Part shown: positions 42,253 through 51,755 of the stretch, piece after piece
Layout: each line of letters starts with the position of its first letter
How positions within the stretch are numbered: the stretch's first letter is position 1
NCBI RefSeq assembly: GCF_002019595.1
Contig: NZ_KV917369.1
Location: 220,458-284,457 of the forward strand
DNA from: Priestia abyssalis
GTDB lineage: Bacteria > Bacillota > Bacilli > Bacillales > Bacillaceae_H
DNA length: 64,000 nt
Direction: 5' to 3'
Position numbers and translations under genes: made by a program
The notes under the pieces: generated by a model
Told to the model about the DNA's origin: nothing
Databases searched by the model: none
Seen by the model: only the letters and a program-made list of their open reading frames with translations

Positions 42253-43356
42253 TCAATTTTGTGAATGGCTTACATTTGCTAGACGAAATTCTTTCATGAA
42301 GGAAACAAGTGCTTCACAAGTTTCTACTGGAACTGCATTGTAAATGGAAGCGCGGCATCCTCCTACAGAACGATGTCCTGCGAGTCCTACAAATCCCTTA
42401 TCTTTTGCTTGCTGCAAAAACGACTTTGTCAGCTCTTCATTCGGAAGGGTGAATGTTACGTTCATGATCGAGCGGCTGTCTTTATCCGCATGTGGACGGT
42501 AAAAGTCTGGATGTTCATCCATGCATTCATATATAAGTGATGCTTTGTATTCATTTTGTTTTTGAACAGCTTCTACTCCGCCTTGTTCTTTTACCCAATC
42601 AAGTACGAGTGACAACATATAAATGCCAAAAGTAGGAGGAGTGTGATATAGAGAGTTGCTCTTAGCGTGTGTATTATAGTCTAGAATAGTTGGCAAGTTT
42701 TCAGGGATGCGGTCAAGCAGCTCTTTCTTTAGAATTACAACCGTCACGCCTGATGGGCCTAAGTTCTTTTGGGCTCCGGCATAGATGAGTGAGAACTTGT
42801 TGATATCAATTTTTTTGCATAAAATATCACTCGACATATCAGCGATTAAATCGACACCTTCAAATGAAGGGTATTCATGCCATTGTGTACCATAAATTGT
42901 ATTATTTGAAGTAATATGCAAATAAGCAATTTTTTCATCCGGTAAGATAATGTCTTCTTGTTTGGGGATAGAACGGTATTTGCCTTCTGCCGTTGAAGCG
43001 GCAATCGCGGTTTTACCTTCTTTTTTGGCTTCTTTCAATGCTTTCTCAGACCATGAGCCGGTTAAAACGTAGGCTGCTGTCTCGTCTGCGCTTAAAAAGT
43101 TCATCGGAACCATAGAGAATTGCAGGCTTGCGCCGCCTTGAAGGAACAAAATCTCGTACGTGTCCGGAATGCTTAACAATTCTTTTAATGAACTTTTGGC
43201 ATTCTCTAAAACCTGTTCAAAATCTTTACTGCGGTGGGAAAGCTCCATTACAGACATTCCGGTCTGATGATAATCGACAAGCTCAGCTTGCGCTTTTTGC
43301 AAGACCGGTAACGGAAGGGCAGATGGACCCGCGTTAAAGTTATAGGCTCTTTTCAT
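42253..43356 (-). CDS. serC: Phosphoserine aminotransferase SerC
   Basis: A 367-residue PLP enzyme that converts 3-phosphohydroxypyruvate to phosphoserine in serine synthesis and also serves pyridoxal phosphate synthesis in some bacteria. FNAGPSALPLPVLQKAQAEL is the family start; the PLP lysine is in IYAGAQKNLGPSGVTVVIL near residue 193, and the C-terminal segment contains GHRSVGGCRASIYNAVP. GGAGG precedes the start. It lies next to trpP and hit, as in B. subtilis. Confidence 0.95.
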   Translation of the reverse strand: MKRAYNFNAGPSALPLPVLQKAQAELVDYHQTGMSVMELSHRSKDFEQVLENAKSSLKELLSIPDTYEILFLQGGASLQFSMVPMNFLSADETAAYVLTGSWSEKALKEAKKEGKTAIAASTAEGKYRSIPKQEDIILPDEKIAYLHITSNNTIYGTQWHEYPSFEGVDLIADMSSDILCKKIDINKFSLIYAGAQKNLGPSGVTVVILKKELLDRIPENLPTILDYNTHAKSNSLYHTPPTFGIYMLSLVLDWVKEQGGVEAVQKQNEYKASLIYECMDEHPDFYRPHADKDSRSIMNVTFTLPNEELTKSFLQQAKDKGFVGLAGHRSVGGCRASIYNAVPVETCEALVSFMKEFRLANVSHSQN

Positions 43357-43440
43357 CTCAAAATTCCTCCTCGAGTTATTTAACTAAAATGAATATTCTT
43401 ATACTATCATGAAATGTCGAATTTTAGTGTTAATTTTTTA

Positions 43441-43553
43441 AAAATTCAGGAGGGCAATTCGAACAAAAAGCGTGTTTCGAATTGCCCTCCTGAAAAGGAA
43501 CCGTCAAAGGAGATTCAGTAAAAGCTGAGGATGTATTGACGGTTCCTTTTAAA
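43441..43553 (-). repeat. Family C two-hairpin element (C4)
   Basis: On the minus strand the order is hairpin a (AAAAGGAACCGTCAA with TTGACGGTTCCTTTT; loop CATCCTCAGCTTTTACTGAA) and then hairpin b (CAGGAGGGCAATTCGAA with TTCGAATTGCCCTCCTG). The stems share no sequence with C1 and C2, but the loop core CTTTTACTG is kept. It lies between hit and serC and may terminate hit. Confidence 0.78.
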
Positions 43554-43636
43554 TAAAGAACAATGTCGCTTTCATGAGCATTGTCGAATTTAGGCTAGTC
43601 TTCAAAAAATAGTGTTTGTTGCATCGGGGTAAAAAA

Positions 43637-44071
43637 TTAGCGAATGGCTTCTGAAATAGTGGTGGCAATGTTTTGTAAATCTTCAGGTGTGTATTCGCTT
43701 TGATGGGATTTCCACACTGCCCCGAATCCATCTCCGTCGCCATAGCGCGGCAGGATGTGCATATGATAATGGAAAACAGTTTGTCCGGCTGCTTCTCCAT
43801 TATTATTTAAAAGATTTAAACCAGCGGGTTCATATTGCTGTTTAATGGCGTTTGCAATTTGAGGGACCGCTTCAAATAGACGGGAAGCGATGTCCGGTGT
43901 CAGCTCATGAATATCTTTTTTATGTATTTTTGGAATGACAAGAGTATGGCCCTTCGTTACCTGGCTAATATCTAAAAAGGCGAGCACATGCTCATTTTCG
44001 AACACTTTAGCACAAGGAATTTCACCGCGGATAATCTTACAAAAAATACATTGTTCATCATGTGTACTCAT
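43637..44071 (-). CDS. hit: HIT family nucleotide hydrolase/transferase
   Basis: A 144-residue Hint-like protein of the histidine triad superfamily. The catalytic triad HYHMHILPRYGDG is near residue 97-101. The zinc-type start CIFCKIIRGEIPCAKV and the strand HVLAFLDISQVTKGHTLVIP are typical of bacterial HIT proteins, which hydrolyse adenosine phosphoramidates. It is transcribed away from ecsA, as in B. subtilis. The physiological substrate is not known. Confidence 0.94.
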   Translation of the reverse strand: MSTHDEQCIFCKIIRGEIPCAKVFENEHVLAFLDISQVTKGHTLVIPKIHKKDIHELTPDIASRLFEAVPQIANAIKQQYEPAGLNLLNNNGEAAGQTVFHYHMHILPRYGDGDGFGAVWKSHQSEYTPEDLQNIATTISEAIR

Positions 44072-44251
44072 CTGACTTCTTCCTTTCTCTTCATGTAATT
44101 ATTGGTATTTTATCATAAGGACCCATTAAAGAACCATGCTGATTTTAATACAAGGCAAATAAAAACGAGAGAATGCAATCGAATGATGCATCCTCCCGCC
44201 GGAAGAAGGGATAGATAAAAAGCTTTTACTTCATCTTACGTTACGTTTAGG

Positions 44252-44731
44252 GAACACCTCATTTGCCAGTCATTTATTTGCTTATTTTCTGGTTACTTGT
44301 CTGCGACAAACACCTCATTTTAAGCAAAAAATTTAGTGAGCTTGACCTAATATAAGCAACTCTGCTGCATGGTCTTTGACAAACACCTCATTTACCTCAT
44401 TTAGTGAGTCTAATCCATTATGAGCAAATCAGCTGCATAGCCTGCGACAAACACCTCATTTTAAAAATGATTTAGTAAGTCTAAATGAATATGAGCAAAT
44501 TGGCTGCATGGTCTTTGACAAACACCTCATTTAAAGAAATGATTTAGTAAGTCTGACCTTTAATGAGCAAATCAGCTATATGGCCTGCGATAAACACCTC
44601 ATTTACAATGAAGTAAATTTTTGCTGTTCATGTTCACTCACATTGTTCAAACTAACCATCCCCTTATTAATAAGCGTAGAAAGAAGTGTATGGTCTAATT
44701 GACAAGATTGTCTTTTGTAGACACCTCATTT
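44252..44731. repeat. Tandem array of ~70-bp repeats before ecsA
   Basis: The core ACACCTCATTT begins at 44254 (preceded by GGA), 44310, 44383, 44451, 44522, 44594 and 44721, so the central units are 68-73 bp. Each central unit continues with TTTAGTRAG, TATRAGCAA and a GCTGCATGG-like block. The linkers alternate between GGTCTTTGACAA and GCCTGCGACAA, so the array has a two-unit higher order. No open frame or terminator fits it. It lies in the 870-bp gap between the divergent hit and ecsA genes; outside the array this gap shows no gene. Confidence 0.85.
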
Positions 44732-44938
44732 CAATGCTGAAACTGTGAATCATTGTAAAATGATTATCAACATTGTTTTATCTTGTCCCCTCTTCCTCAA
44801 TTAGATTACCCGCCATTTAAGAAAAACATACAAAGGGAAATAATGGTTTTTAATCACGCGCTATAAGAAAAATGTGCAAAGAGCGAAGATTTGTTAAAAT
44901 AAAGCTAAAGTAAAATTAATGAAAAAGAAGGAGAATTC

Positions 44939-45682
44939 ATGACAACTTTATTACAGCTTCAAAATGTTACAGGAGGCTATACAAAAAAGCCGGTTTTAAA
45001 GAATGTATCCTTTCATGTGAAAAAGGGAGAGCTTGTTGGCTTAATTGGTTTAAATGGAGCAGGGAAAAGTACGACGATCAAACATATTATTGGATTAATG
45101 GAAGCAAAAAGCGGAGATATTTCGATTAATGGAAAATCGTTTAAAGAAGACGCAAATCGTTACCGTTCCCAATTTACATTCATTCCGGAAACACCTGTGC
45201 TGTATGATGAACTTACATTAAAGGAACACCTTGAATTGACAGCGATGGCTTATAATATCGACCGGCAAACCTATGAAGAGCGTCTGTCCAAATTGTTGAA
45301 AGAGTTTAGAATGGATAAAAAGCTGAAATGGTTCCCAGCCCATTTTTCAAAAGGGATGAAGCAAAAGGTCATGATTATGTGTGCTTTTTTAGTTCAGCCA
45401 TCCCTTTATATCATAGATGAACCTTTTTTGGGGCTGGACCCTCTCGGCATTCAGTCTCTGCTCGATTTAATGAACGAGATGAAAGCGCAGGGAGCTGGTA
45501 TTTTAATGTCCACACATATTTTAGCGACAGCGGAACGTTATTGTGACCAATTCGTCATTTTACATAATGGGGAAGTGCGGGCGAAAGGGACGTTAGAGGA
45601 GCTGCGCCAAGAATTTGCCATGCCAGAAGCAACTTTGGATGAAATTTATATTCGGTTAACGAAGGAAGAAGATTATGAATGA
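44939..45682 (+). CDS. ecsA: ABC transporter ATP-binding protein EcsA
   Basis: A 247-residue ABC ATPase. Walker A GLNGAGKST is near residue 38, the signature reads FSKGMKQKVMIMCAF, and Walker B is LYIIDEPFLGLDPLG, followed by STHILATAERYCD. Together with EcsB it forms a transporter needed in B. subtilis for protein secretion, regulated intramembrane proteolysis by RasP, competence and sporulation, with export of peptide pheromones or fragments the likely function. AAGGAG precedes the start. It overlaps ecsB by 8 bases. Confidence 0.95.
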   Translation: MTTLLQLQNVTGGYTKKPVLKNVSFHVKKGELVGLIGLNGAGKSTTIKHIIGLMEAKSGDISINGKSFKEDANRYRSQFTFIPETPVLYDELTLKEHLELTAMAYNIDRQTYEERLSKLLKEFRMDKKLKWFPAHFSKGMKQKVMIMCAFLVQPSLYIIDEPFLGLDPLGIQSLLDLMNEMKAQGAGILMSTHILATAERYCDQFVILHNGEVRAKGTLEELRQEFAMPEATLDEIYIRLTKEEDYE

Positions 45683-46886
45683 TGTAAATGCTTTGTGGAA
45701 GCAACGAGTTCAACAATATGCGGCCGATACGAGAAAATATTTGAAGTACATGCTGAACGACCATTTAAAAATTGTCTTAATTTTTATTCTCGGAGGAGCG
45801 GCCTATTATTATCAATTATGGCTAGAACAACTCTCTCCTTCTTTTCCGGCTGCTTTATTGATGGCGCTTATTATAGGCATTGTATTGACGACAGGAGGGA
45901 TTCGGACATTTTTCAAGCAGGCTGATATCGTCTTTTTACTTCCTTTGGAACAACGACTGAAGCCTTATTTGATCAAGTCTTTTTTCTTTAGTTTTACATC
46001 TCAGGTCTACGTGTTATTAATTACAGTTGCTGCATTGGCTCCTCTTTATGTGAAGGCGACAGGACAAGCTTACGGATCGATTGTAACGGTGTTTATTCTT
46101 TTTTTATTGGTGAAGCTTGCAAACGCCTTTATGTCATGGCATATGACATATTTTGAAGATTTTTCGGCAAGAGGAGCCGATTATGCAGTGAGGTTTGCCT
46201 TGAATAGCGTATTTGCTTATTTATTGTTTGCGAACGCTCCTCTTTTCTTTCCTTTGGCAGTGGCCGTTCTTATTGCCGGATTGGCTTATTATTATTATGC
46301 GTTAACAAAGAAAAAGCCATTAAAGTGGGAGCATTTAATTGAGCTGGAAACAAAGCGGATGCTGTTCTTTTATCGTATAGCCAATTTATTTACCGATGTT
46401 CCGAACATAAAAGAGAAGGTCGTGCGGCGCGCTTACATGGACTGGTTATTGAAACGCATACGGTTTGCTCCATCGGCATCTTACCAGTATTTATATAGCC
46501 GAACGTTTTTGCGAGCCGGCGATTATTTTGGTTTGGTTATTCGATTGACGATTATTGGGGGACTTATACTATGGAATGCGCCGCTGCAATATGGAAACAT
46601 GATAGTGGCTGCGGCTATTATTTATTTAACTGGTTTTCAGCTCATGCCGTTATGGAAGCATCATGAATATAAGCTGTGGACATCACTATACCCTATTGAA
46701 GAAGCGCAGAGGGAAAAAGCTTTTTTGAATTTGCTTCAAATCGTCTTAAGTGTTCAAGCTATTCTTTTATCTTTATTCGTTCTCCTAAAAAATCCCATTA
46801 CAAGTTCAGCCGTTTTGCTTATGGGGCTTTTGTTCGGTCAGCTGTTCATTAAAATCTATATTCGTTCCAAACTTAAAAAAATGTGA
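45675..46886 (+). CDS. ecsB: ABC transporter membrane protein EcsB
   Basis: A 403-residue integral membrane protein with about eight to ten helices, partner of EcsA. It begins with the soluble stretch LWKQRVQQYAADTRKYLKYM and has large hydrophobic segments from about residue 36 (IVLIFILGGAAYYYQLW). Its start overlaps ecsA and its stop codon overlaps the upstream-extended frame of ecsC, so the three genes are one operon. The substrate is not directly known. Confidence 0.94.
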   Translation: MNDVNALWKQRVQQYAADTRKYLKYMLNDHLKIVLIFILGGAAYYYQLWLEQLSPSFPAALLMALIIGIVLTTGGIRTFFKQADIVFLLPLEQRLKPYLIKSFFFSFTSQVYVLLITVAALAPLYVKATGQAYGSIVTVFILFLLVKLANAFMSWHMTYFEDFSARGADYAVRFALNSVFAYLLFANAPLFFPLAVAVLIAGLAYYYYALTKKKPLKWEHLIELETKRMLFFYRIANLFTDVPNIKEKVVRRAYMDWLLKRIRFAPSASYQYLYSRTFLRAGDYFGLVIRLTIIGGLILWNAPLQYGNMIVAAAIIYLTGFQLMPLWKHHEYKLWTSLYPIEEAQREKAFLNLLQIVLSVQAILLSLFVLLKNPITSSAVLLMGLLFGQLFIKIYIRSKLKKM

Positions 46887-46948
46887 AAAAGAAGGAACGA
46901 ATTAGGAGCTCATTCGTATTATTAGTAACAATCGAAGAAAAGGATGAT

Positions 46949-47674
46949 ATGCGTATGGATGCATATGAACAGAAAGTACTAGCCGAAGTGATGAACTGGA
47001 AGGCAGCAATGGATAAAAAATCTCCTGTTTTTCAGCGGATGGCCAAGAAGGTTCAAACGACAATTAACAATAAAATTCCAGAAAAGGTTCATGAAGTGAT
47101 CACCGAAAGCATCAAAAAAATGGTGCAGGCGACCATTATGGGCTCTAATTTAACAACGAAGGCTAAAAGTACTGCCAACTTTTCATTAGAGCAAAAAGAG
47201 CAGCTGGTATTGAAAACGATTGAGCAATATAAAAAAACGGCAGCAGTGGAAGGGGCGGGAACAGGTGCAGGCGGTTTTTTGTGGGGATTGGCTGATTTTC
47301 CGCTTTTATTATCCATTAAAATGAAATGTTTATTCGACATAGCTTCCATTTACGGTTTTGACATTAAAAAAGTCGAGGAACGTATTTTTGTTTTATATAT
47401 TTTTCATTTGGCATTTTGCAGTGATGAACTGCGTCCTGTCATTTTAGAGAAATTGGAGAAATGGAACAGCGATCTAACAGAAACCAAAGAGGTTGATTGG
47501 CGCACTTTCCAACAGGAGTATCGTGACTATATTGATTTTGTGAAAATGCTCCAGCTCATGCCAGGAATCGGTGCTGTCGTTGGTGCGGTTGCGAACTATC
47601 GTCTTCTCGATCATCTGGGTGAAACGGCTATGAATGTTTATCGTCTGCGTTTGCTGAAAGATAGCCTCTGTTGA
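46949..47674 (+). CDS. ecsC: EcsC family protein
   Basis: A 241-residue protein of the EcsC family. Features are the helical N-terminal half, a glycine-rich hydrophobic segment (AAVEGAGTGAGGFLWGLADF) near residue 108, and VVGAVANYRLLDHLGETAMN near the C-terminus, which is the family signature. ATG 46949 has AAAGG 5 bases upstream and gives about the B. subtilis length (236 aa); the frame extends to 46883 but without a ribosome site. EcsC is dispensable in B. subtilis and has no known activity. A terminator follows. Confidence 0.9.
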   Translation: MRMDAYEQKVLAEVMNWKAAMDKKSPVFQRMAKKVQTTINNKIPEKVHEVITESIKKMVQATIMGSNLTTKAKSTANFSLEQKEQLVLKTIEQYKKTAAVEGAGTGAGGFLWGLADFPLLLSIKMKCLFDIASIYGFDIKKVEERIFVLYIFHLAFCSDELRPVILEKLEKWNSDLTETKEVDWRTFQQEYRDYIDFVKMLQLMPGIGAVVGAVANYRLLDHLGETAMNVYRLRLLKDSLC

Positions 47675-47697
47675 ATTTCATATTTAAGAGAAAGAAA

Positions 47698-47730
47698 ACC
47701 AGCATGGAAAGGTCCGTGCTGGTTCTTTTT
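47698..47730 (+). terminator. Terminator of ecsABC
   Basis: AACCAGCATGGA, loop AAGG and TCCGTGCTGGTT form a stem followed by CTTTTTAAAA. Confidence 0.88.
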
Positions 47731-47737
47731 AAAAGGG

Positions 47738-47786
47738 TTATCCCCGATTAACGGCCATAAGATCCTCACTAATGGTTTCTTTTGCG
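47738..47786 (+). repeat. Short dispersed repeat R5 (diverged)
   Basis: TTATCCCCGATTAACGGCCA, TAAGATCCTCACTAATGG and TTTCTTTT match the R4 consensus with several changes. It lies between the ecs terminator and the yhaA stop codon. Confidence 0.5.
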
Positions 47787-47789
47787 GTT

Positions 47790-49001
47790 CTAGTTGTTCG
47801 TTGTCACGCTTTCTTCAATGGGCTGGTTTTTCTCTAGGTATGTCCATGCTGCCGTTCCCAGCACCTTTGCGGCAATGAGCATCGCTTTTTCATCAAAATT
47901 AAAACGTGGATGGTGGTGCGGATAAGCATTTGTCACTTCAGGCGCTTTAGCACCGGTGAAGAAGAAGGTACCTTTTACATGCTGAAGATAATAAGCGAAA
48001 TCCTCTCCGCCCATATGGGGTTCTGTTTCCTCCACCGCAATAACGCCTTCGATTCCTTTTGCCGTATCGATTAAAAAGTCCGTCTCTTCCGGATGATTGA
48101 CAACAGGAGGATAACCGCGTGTATAAACATATTCATAATCTGCATCTGCAGCGAGGCAGGTACCCTTTATGACTCGTTCAATTTCATCTTCGATTTGCGT
48201 TCTAACCTCTTCATTGAAGGTACGAACGGTACCAACAAGCTTGGCACTGTCGGCAATGACGTTAAAAGCGTTTTCCGCTACAAATGATCCAACGGTGACG
48301 ACAGCGGAATCAATCGGATTGACACGCCGGCTTACGATTTGTTGTAAATTCATGACAAGCTGTGAAGCGATCACGATGGAATCCTTCGTTTTATGAGGCT
48401 GGGCTCCATGGCCGCCTGACCCTTTAATCGTAATTTCAAACCGGTCTGCGGCTGCCATTATGGGACCGGTTCGGTATTGAATAACGCCTGTAGGAACGGT
48501 TGCCCATAAGTGAGTACCGAAAATGGCATCAACACCTTCCAGGCAGCCGGCCTCAATCATTTCTTTCGCTCCCCCTGGAGCATATTCTTCTGCATGTTGA
48601 TGAATGCAGACAATATTCCCGTGAAGGTGTTCCCTCATATCGTAGAAGACTTCTGCCAAGGAAAGCAAAGTGGCAGTGTGGCCATCGTGGCCGCAAGCAT
48701 GCATGACTCCAGGCACAGTTGATTTATAAGGTACGTCTTTTTCGTCTTGAATCGGAAGAGCATCGAAGTCAGCCCGCAGTGCCACTGTTTTTCCAGGTTT
48801 TTTTCCTTCAATAACAGCGACTAGTCCGTTGCCGCCCACATTAGCTTGAACCGCAATGCCGCGCCTTTCATAAAAAGAACGAATATAAGCCGCTGTTTGA
48901 TATTCTTTAAATGAAAGTTCCGGATATTGATGGAGATAGCGTCTTATTTCAACCATTTGCTCATACTTCTGCTCAAGAGCCTTCATAAAATTGGAAAACA
49001 T
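47790..49001 (-). CDS. yhaA: M20-family amidohydrolase YhaA
   Basis: A 403-residue amidohydrolase of the M20D (hippurate hydrolase/N-acyl-amino-acid hydrolase) type. The N-terminal metal-site region includes MHACGHDGHTATLLSLAEV with Cys and His ligands, DADFDALPIQDE upstream (as RADFDALPIQDEKDVPYKS), and HQHAEEYAPGGAKEMIEAG. The C-terminal ligand site is MGGEDFAYYLQ. The dimerisation domain lies at about 185-300. Such enzymes remove acyl groups from amino acids or cleave aminobenzoyl-type amides; the true substrate is not clear. GGGGG precedes the start. Confidence 0.92.
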   Translation of the reverse strand: MFSNFMKALEQKYEQMVEIRRYLHQYPELSFKEYQTAAYIRSFYERRGIAVQANVGGNGLVAVIEGKKPGKTVALRADFDALPIQDEKDVPYKSTVPGVMHACGHDGHTATLLSLAEVFYDMREHLHGNIVCIHQHAEEYAPGGAKEMIEAGCLEGVDAIFGTHLWATVPTGVIQYRTGPIMAAADRFEITIKGSGGHGAQPHKTKDSIVIASQLVMNLQQIVSRRVNPIDSAVVTVGSFVAENAFNVIADSAKLVGTVRTFNEEVRTQIEDEIERVIKGTCLAADADYEYVYTRGYPPVVNHPEETDFLIDTAKGIEGVIAVEETEPHMGGEDFAYYLQHVKGTFFFTGAKAPEVTNAYPHHHPRFNFDEKAMLIAAKVLGTAAWTYLEKNQPIEESVTTNN

Positions 49002-49193
49002 GCCATAACCCCCTTATAATTATGTAGTGGAACTTATAAACAAAGTAAGTGATAGAAGAAAGCCTTGAAATTTTTGATATTTCTTACAATTATAACATCG
49101 TAAAAAGTTTTAGATAAAGAAAAATATATTGCCTATCTTTGCTTTGTCTCTATAATAAAGAAGATTCAAACAGGCGAGAAGGGGGAAGGAAAT

Positions 49194-49844
49194 GTGGAAA
49201 TCCAACGTTCATATGAATTAAAAAGAAGAATGAACATATGGCCTATATGCGGGTTTTTTATTTGTGTGTTATTATTTTCAATTATCTCATTCATGGTTGC
49301 TGGAGATAAACTTTCCATTTTTGATGAGCGGATCTACAATCTTTTTGTAAGCCGGATAGGACCTGTGGAAATTGAAGCACTGGAAGTTGTGTCAGCATTA
49401 GCTTCAAAACCAGCTATCATTAGCATTTCCATTTTGACTATCATTTTTTTATGGTTTCTAAAGAGGGACTATGCGGGAATGATTACGATGTTTTTATTTG
49501 TGCTGGGGGGTAACTTTGTCAATAAACTAGTAAAGGACTGGGTGCAAAGAGAGCGGCCGCTTTTGGATGGTATCGCCGTAGAAGGTTATAGTTTTCCGAG
49601 CGGCCATGCAATGGTCGGATTGATTATGTACGGGATGACTGTCTACTTTATCCATCGACACTCATCGCATTCCTTGCTTAAAAACGCAGTTCTATATGCT
49701 GTGATTTTATTAATGATTGCCATAGGTGTCAGCCGGTTTGCCCTCGGTGAGCATTATGCAACAGATGTTTTGGCGGGATACAGTTTAGGCGGATTGATGC
49801 TCATTATAGCTATAACGATTTATGACCGTATACGTAAGAAGTGA
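49194..49844 (+). CDS. PAP2-superfamily membrane phosphatase
   Basis: A 216-residue, five- to six-helix phosphatase of the PAP2 family. All three active-site motifs are present: KDWVQRERP near residue 118, PSGHA near residue 142 and SRFALGEHYATD near residue 182-193. Members of this size act on undecaprenyl diphosphate or phosphatidylglycerol phosphate at the outer membrane face; the precise substrate is not shown. The start codon is GTG with GGGGGAAGG just upstream; the ATG at 49192 is out of frame. It stands alone between yhaA and a terminator. Confidence 0.88.
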   Translation: MEIQRSYELKRRMNIWPICGFFICVLLFSIISFMVAGDKLSIFDERIYNLFVSRIGPVEIEALEVVSALASKPAIISISILTIIFLWFLKRDYAGMITMFLFVLGGNFVNKLVKDWVQRERPLLDGIAVEGYSFPSGHAMVGLIMYGMTVYFIHRHSSHSLLKNAVLYAVILLMIAIGVSRFALGEHYATDVLAGYSLGGLMLIIAITIYDRIRKK

Positions 49845-49875
49845 AAGTAAGCAATAAGTAAAGAATGGAAAAAGA

Positions 49876-49928
49876 AAGAGGCAGTTCGTCAGCATTTGGA
49901 AATGTGCTAGCGGACCGCCTTTTCTTTT
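49876..49928 (+). terminator. Terminator after the PAP2 gene
   Basis: AGAGGCAGTTCGTCAGCA pairs imperfectly with TGCTAGCGGACCGCCTTTT, followed by CTTTTTT. Confidence 0.65.
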
Positions 49929-49973
49929 TTGAAATCTTATCTCTTTAAGAATAGATTTTATGCTTAGGCGTGA

Positions 49974-51365
49974 TTAAATTAAAAACATTGCCACAATCGT
50001 TGTGACGATTAACCCAATCGTGACAGGAAGCAGGTTTTTACGTGCCAGTTCAAACGGGTCTACACCGCAAATGGCGGCGGCCGGGATCAGCGCCCATGGA
50101 ACGAGGGTACCCCCTCCGACCCAAATGGCAGCGATTTGGCCAAGTGCCGTTAAAGTTGCAGCTCCCGCCCCTATGGCGGCAGAAAACAGTTGGGCAATGG
50201 AACCGGCAAGGGAGATGCCTGAAAAACCAGAACCATCAAGGCCTGTAATGGCCCCGACGCCTGTTAACGTAATGGCCCCGATCTGGGCGTTTAACGGAAC
50301 GATGGAGGCAAGGGCTACCCCCAAGTCATTCACGATTCCGTGGGATTCTTTCGGCAGAAAATCGCCGAGAATAGCCTGAAATCCTGAATCGCCCAAGTAG
50401 AAGAACGCAGCAATTGGAATAACCGGACCGAATACTTTAAAACCGAACTGAAAGCCTTCAATCAAATAGCTCGTTGTTTTCTCCAAGCCATTTCCTTTGT
50501 AGGCGATGAGAGCAACCAGAACAAGAATGAAGACAGAAGTTCCACCGATTAATGCGGTAGCGTCTCCACCTTGTAAATTCAACATAAACATGGCCCATAC
50601 ATCAATGGCAAATAAAATAGGAATCACGACGGCAATGAATTGTTTTGTGCGAAGAGAAAGGGAGAGTGTCTCATCTTTATCTGAAGAAAAGGATGGTGTA
50701 GCTGGATCGGCAGTAAGGGTGCCGTTTTTCATCTCTCTTCTTAGAAGGAAGAAGGCCGTAATAGTCGTGACTGTTCCCATTACGATTACTAGCGGAATGC
50801 TGGCAGTGATCACTTCATTAACAGATAATCCGGCAGCATCCGCTGTTAATTTTGGTGCTGCTTGTATGATGAAATCCCCTGACAGGGCAATTCCATGACC
50901 AAATAAGTTCATAGCCATAGCGACACCAAGTGCAGGAAGACCCGCACGAATTGCAACTGGCAATAACACAGCGCCTAATAACGCTACAGCTGGGGAAGGC
51001 CAGAAGAACCATGAAATGATCATCATTAATAATCCAATGGTCCAATACGCCAGAGCAGGAGTCTTGATGAGACGGGCAAATGGAGAAATCATGACATCGT
51101 TAACCCCTGTTGTAGTCAGGGCTTTACTCATGGCTACGATAATGGAGATGACGAGAATGGTAGGGAGAAGTTCGGTGATGGCATAAATAAAACTATTAAA
51201 AATACCGCTTACGGCACCGCTTAATGAAGAGGTAGCGGTGATGGCCAATAAGAAAATTCCGACTATGCAAACAAGACTTGTGTCTCTTCTCATAACCATG
51301 AACCCAATGATAAGAAAAATGAAGCTCACATAAATCCAATGAAGGGCAGTCAGTTCAATGCCCAT
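49974..51365 (-). CDS. yhfA: YhfA-like multi-pass membrane transporter
   Basis: A 463-residue permease with about 11-12 helices, equal in length and place to B. subtilis YhfA. Recognisable points are IVMRRDTS-like (FMVMRRDTSLVCIVGIFLLA) at the start, the re-entrant-like stretch SWFFWPSPAVALLGAVLLPVA and the glycine-rich IAQLFSAAIGAGAATLTALG near the C-terminus. The fold resembles ion-transporter superfamily anion symporters, but no substrate is known. ATG 51365 has GGGAGGG 8 bases upstream; the longer frame to 51419 lacks one. Confidence 0.85.
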   Translation of the reverse strand: MGIELTALHWIYVSFIFLIIGFMVMRRDTSLVCIVGIFLLAITATSSLSGAVSGIFNSFIYAITELLPTILVISIIVAMSKALTTTGVNDVMISPFARLIKTPALAYWTIGLLMMIISWFFWPSPAVALLGAVLLPVAIRAGLPALGVAMAMNLFGHGIALSGDFIIQAAPKLTADAAGLSVNEVITASIPLVIVMGTVTTITAFFLLRREMKNGTLTADPATPSFSSDKDETLSLSLRTKQFIAVVIPILFAIDVWAMFMLNLQGGDATALIGGTSVFILVLVALIAYKGNGLEKTTSYLIEGFQFGFKVFGPVIPIAAFFYLGDSGFQAILGDFLPKESHGIVNDLGVALASIVPLNAQIGAITLTGVGAITGLDGSGFSGISLAGSIAQLFSAAIGAGAATLTALGQIAAIWVGGGTLVPWALIPAAAICGVDPFELARKNLLPVTIGLIVTTIVAMFLI

Positions 51366-51434
51366 AAAAAATCCCTCCCAATAGGTCACTGTACTATACA
51401 ATATGACAAGGCCGTTCAAATGTGCGAATGCCCA

Positions 51435-51580
51435 ATATATAGATCAATTTAGAAAATTCGACAGGACTAAAGGGTGGTCATGTCGAGTTTTCTAACCCTT
51501 GAGCAGCGATTCAAGTTGTCTGGATGAACGATTGTGGTAGAGAAAGATGTGTCGAGTTATTAAGTGGAATGCATATAGAA
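51435..51580 (+). repeat. Dispersed repeat family A, short form (A5)
   Basis: It begins ATATATAGATCAATTTAG and ends AAGTGGAATGCATATAG. Hairpin I is present with a diverged loop (TAAAGGGTG), the second module is absent, and the GATTCAAGTTGTCTGGATGA tail is kept. It is directly joined to B2. Confidence 0.75.
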
Positions 51581-51725
51581 TCCACATAAATAACGGAACA
51601 TGGGTAACAAAACACCCATGTTCCGTTATACGAAAACCTTTTTGATATGATTCAAGATGGAAGAACAGAAAAGCTAAAATCGGATGAAAGTCGAGAATGG
51701 ATATTAAAAATTCAATAGGATTCAA
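51581..51725 (+). repeat. Dispersed repeat family B, short form (B2)
   Basis: AATCCACATAAATAACGG starts a 14-bp hairpin (AACGGAACATGGGT with ACCCATGTTCCGTT; loop AACAAAAC), followed by a tail ending ATTAAAAATTCAATAGGA as in B1. The second module is missing. It lies in tandem behind A5. Confidence 0.72.
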
Positions 51726-51755
51726 AAGTAGTCCCGTACATTGCTGCTGCTCTTT

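Noticed and set aside
44252..44731. CRISPR array
   Set aside because: The repeats are about 70 bp and similar over their whole length, without short fixed repeats and unique spacers, and no cas genes are near.
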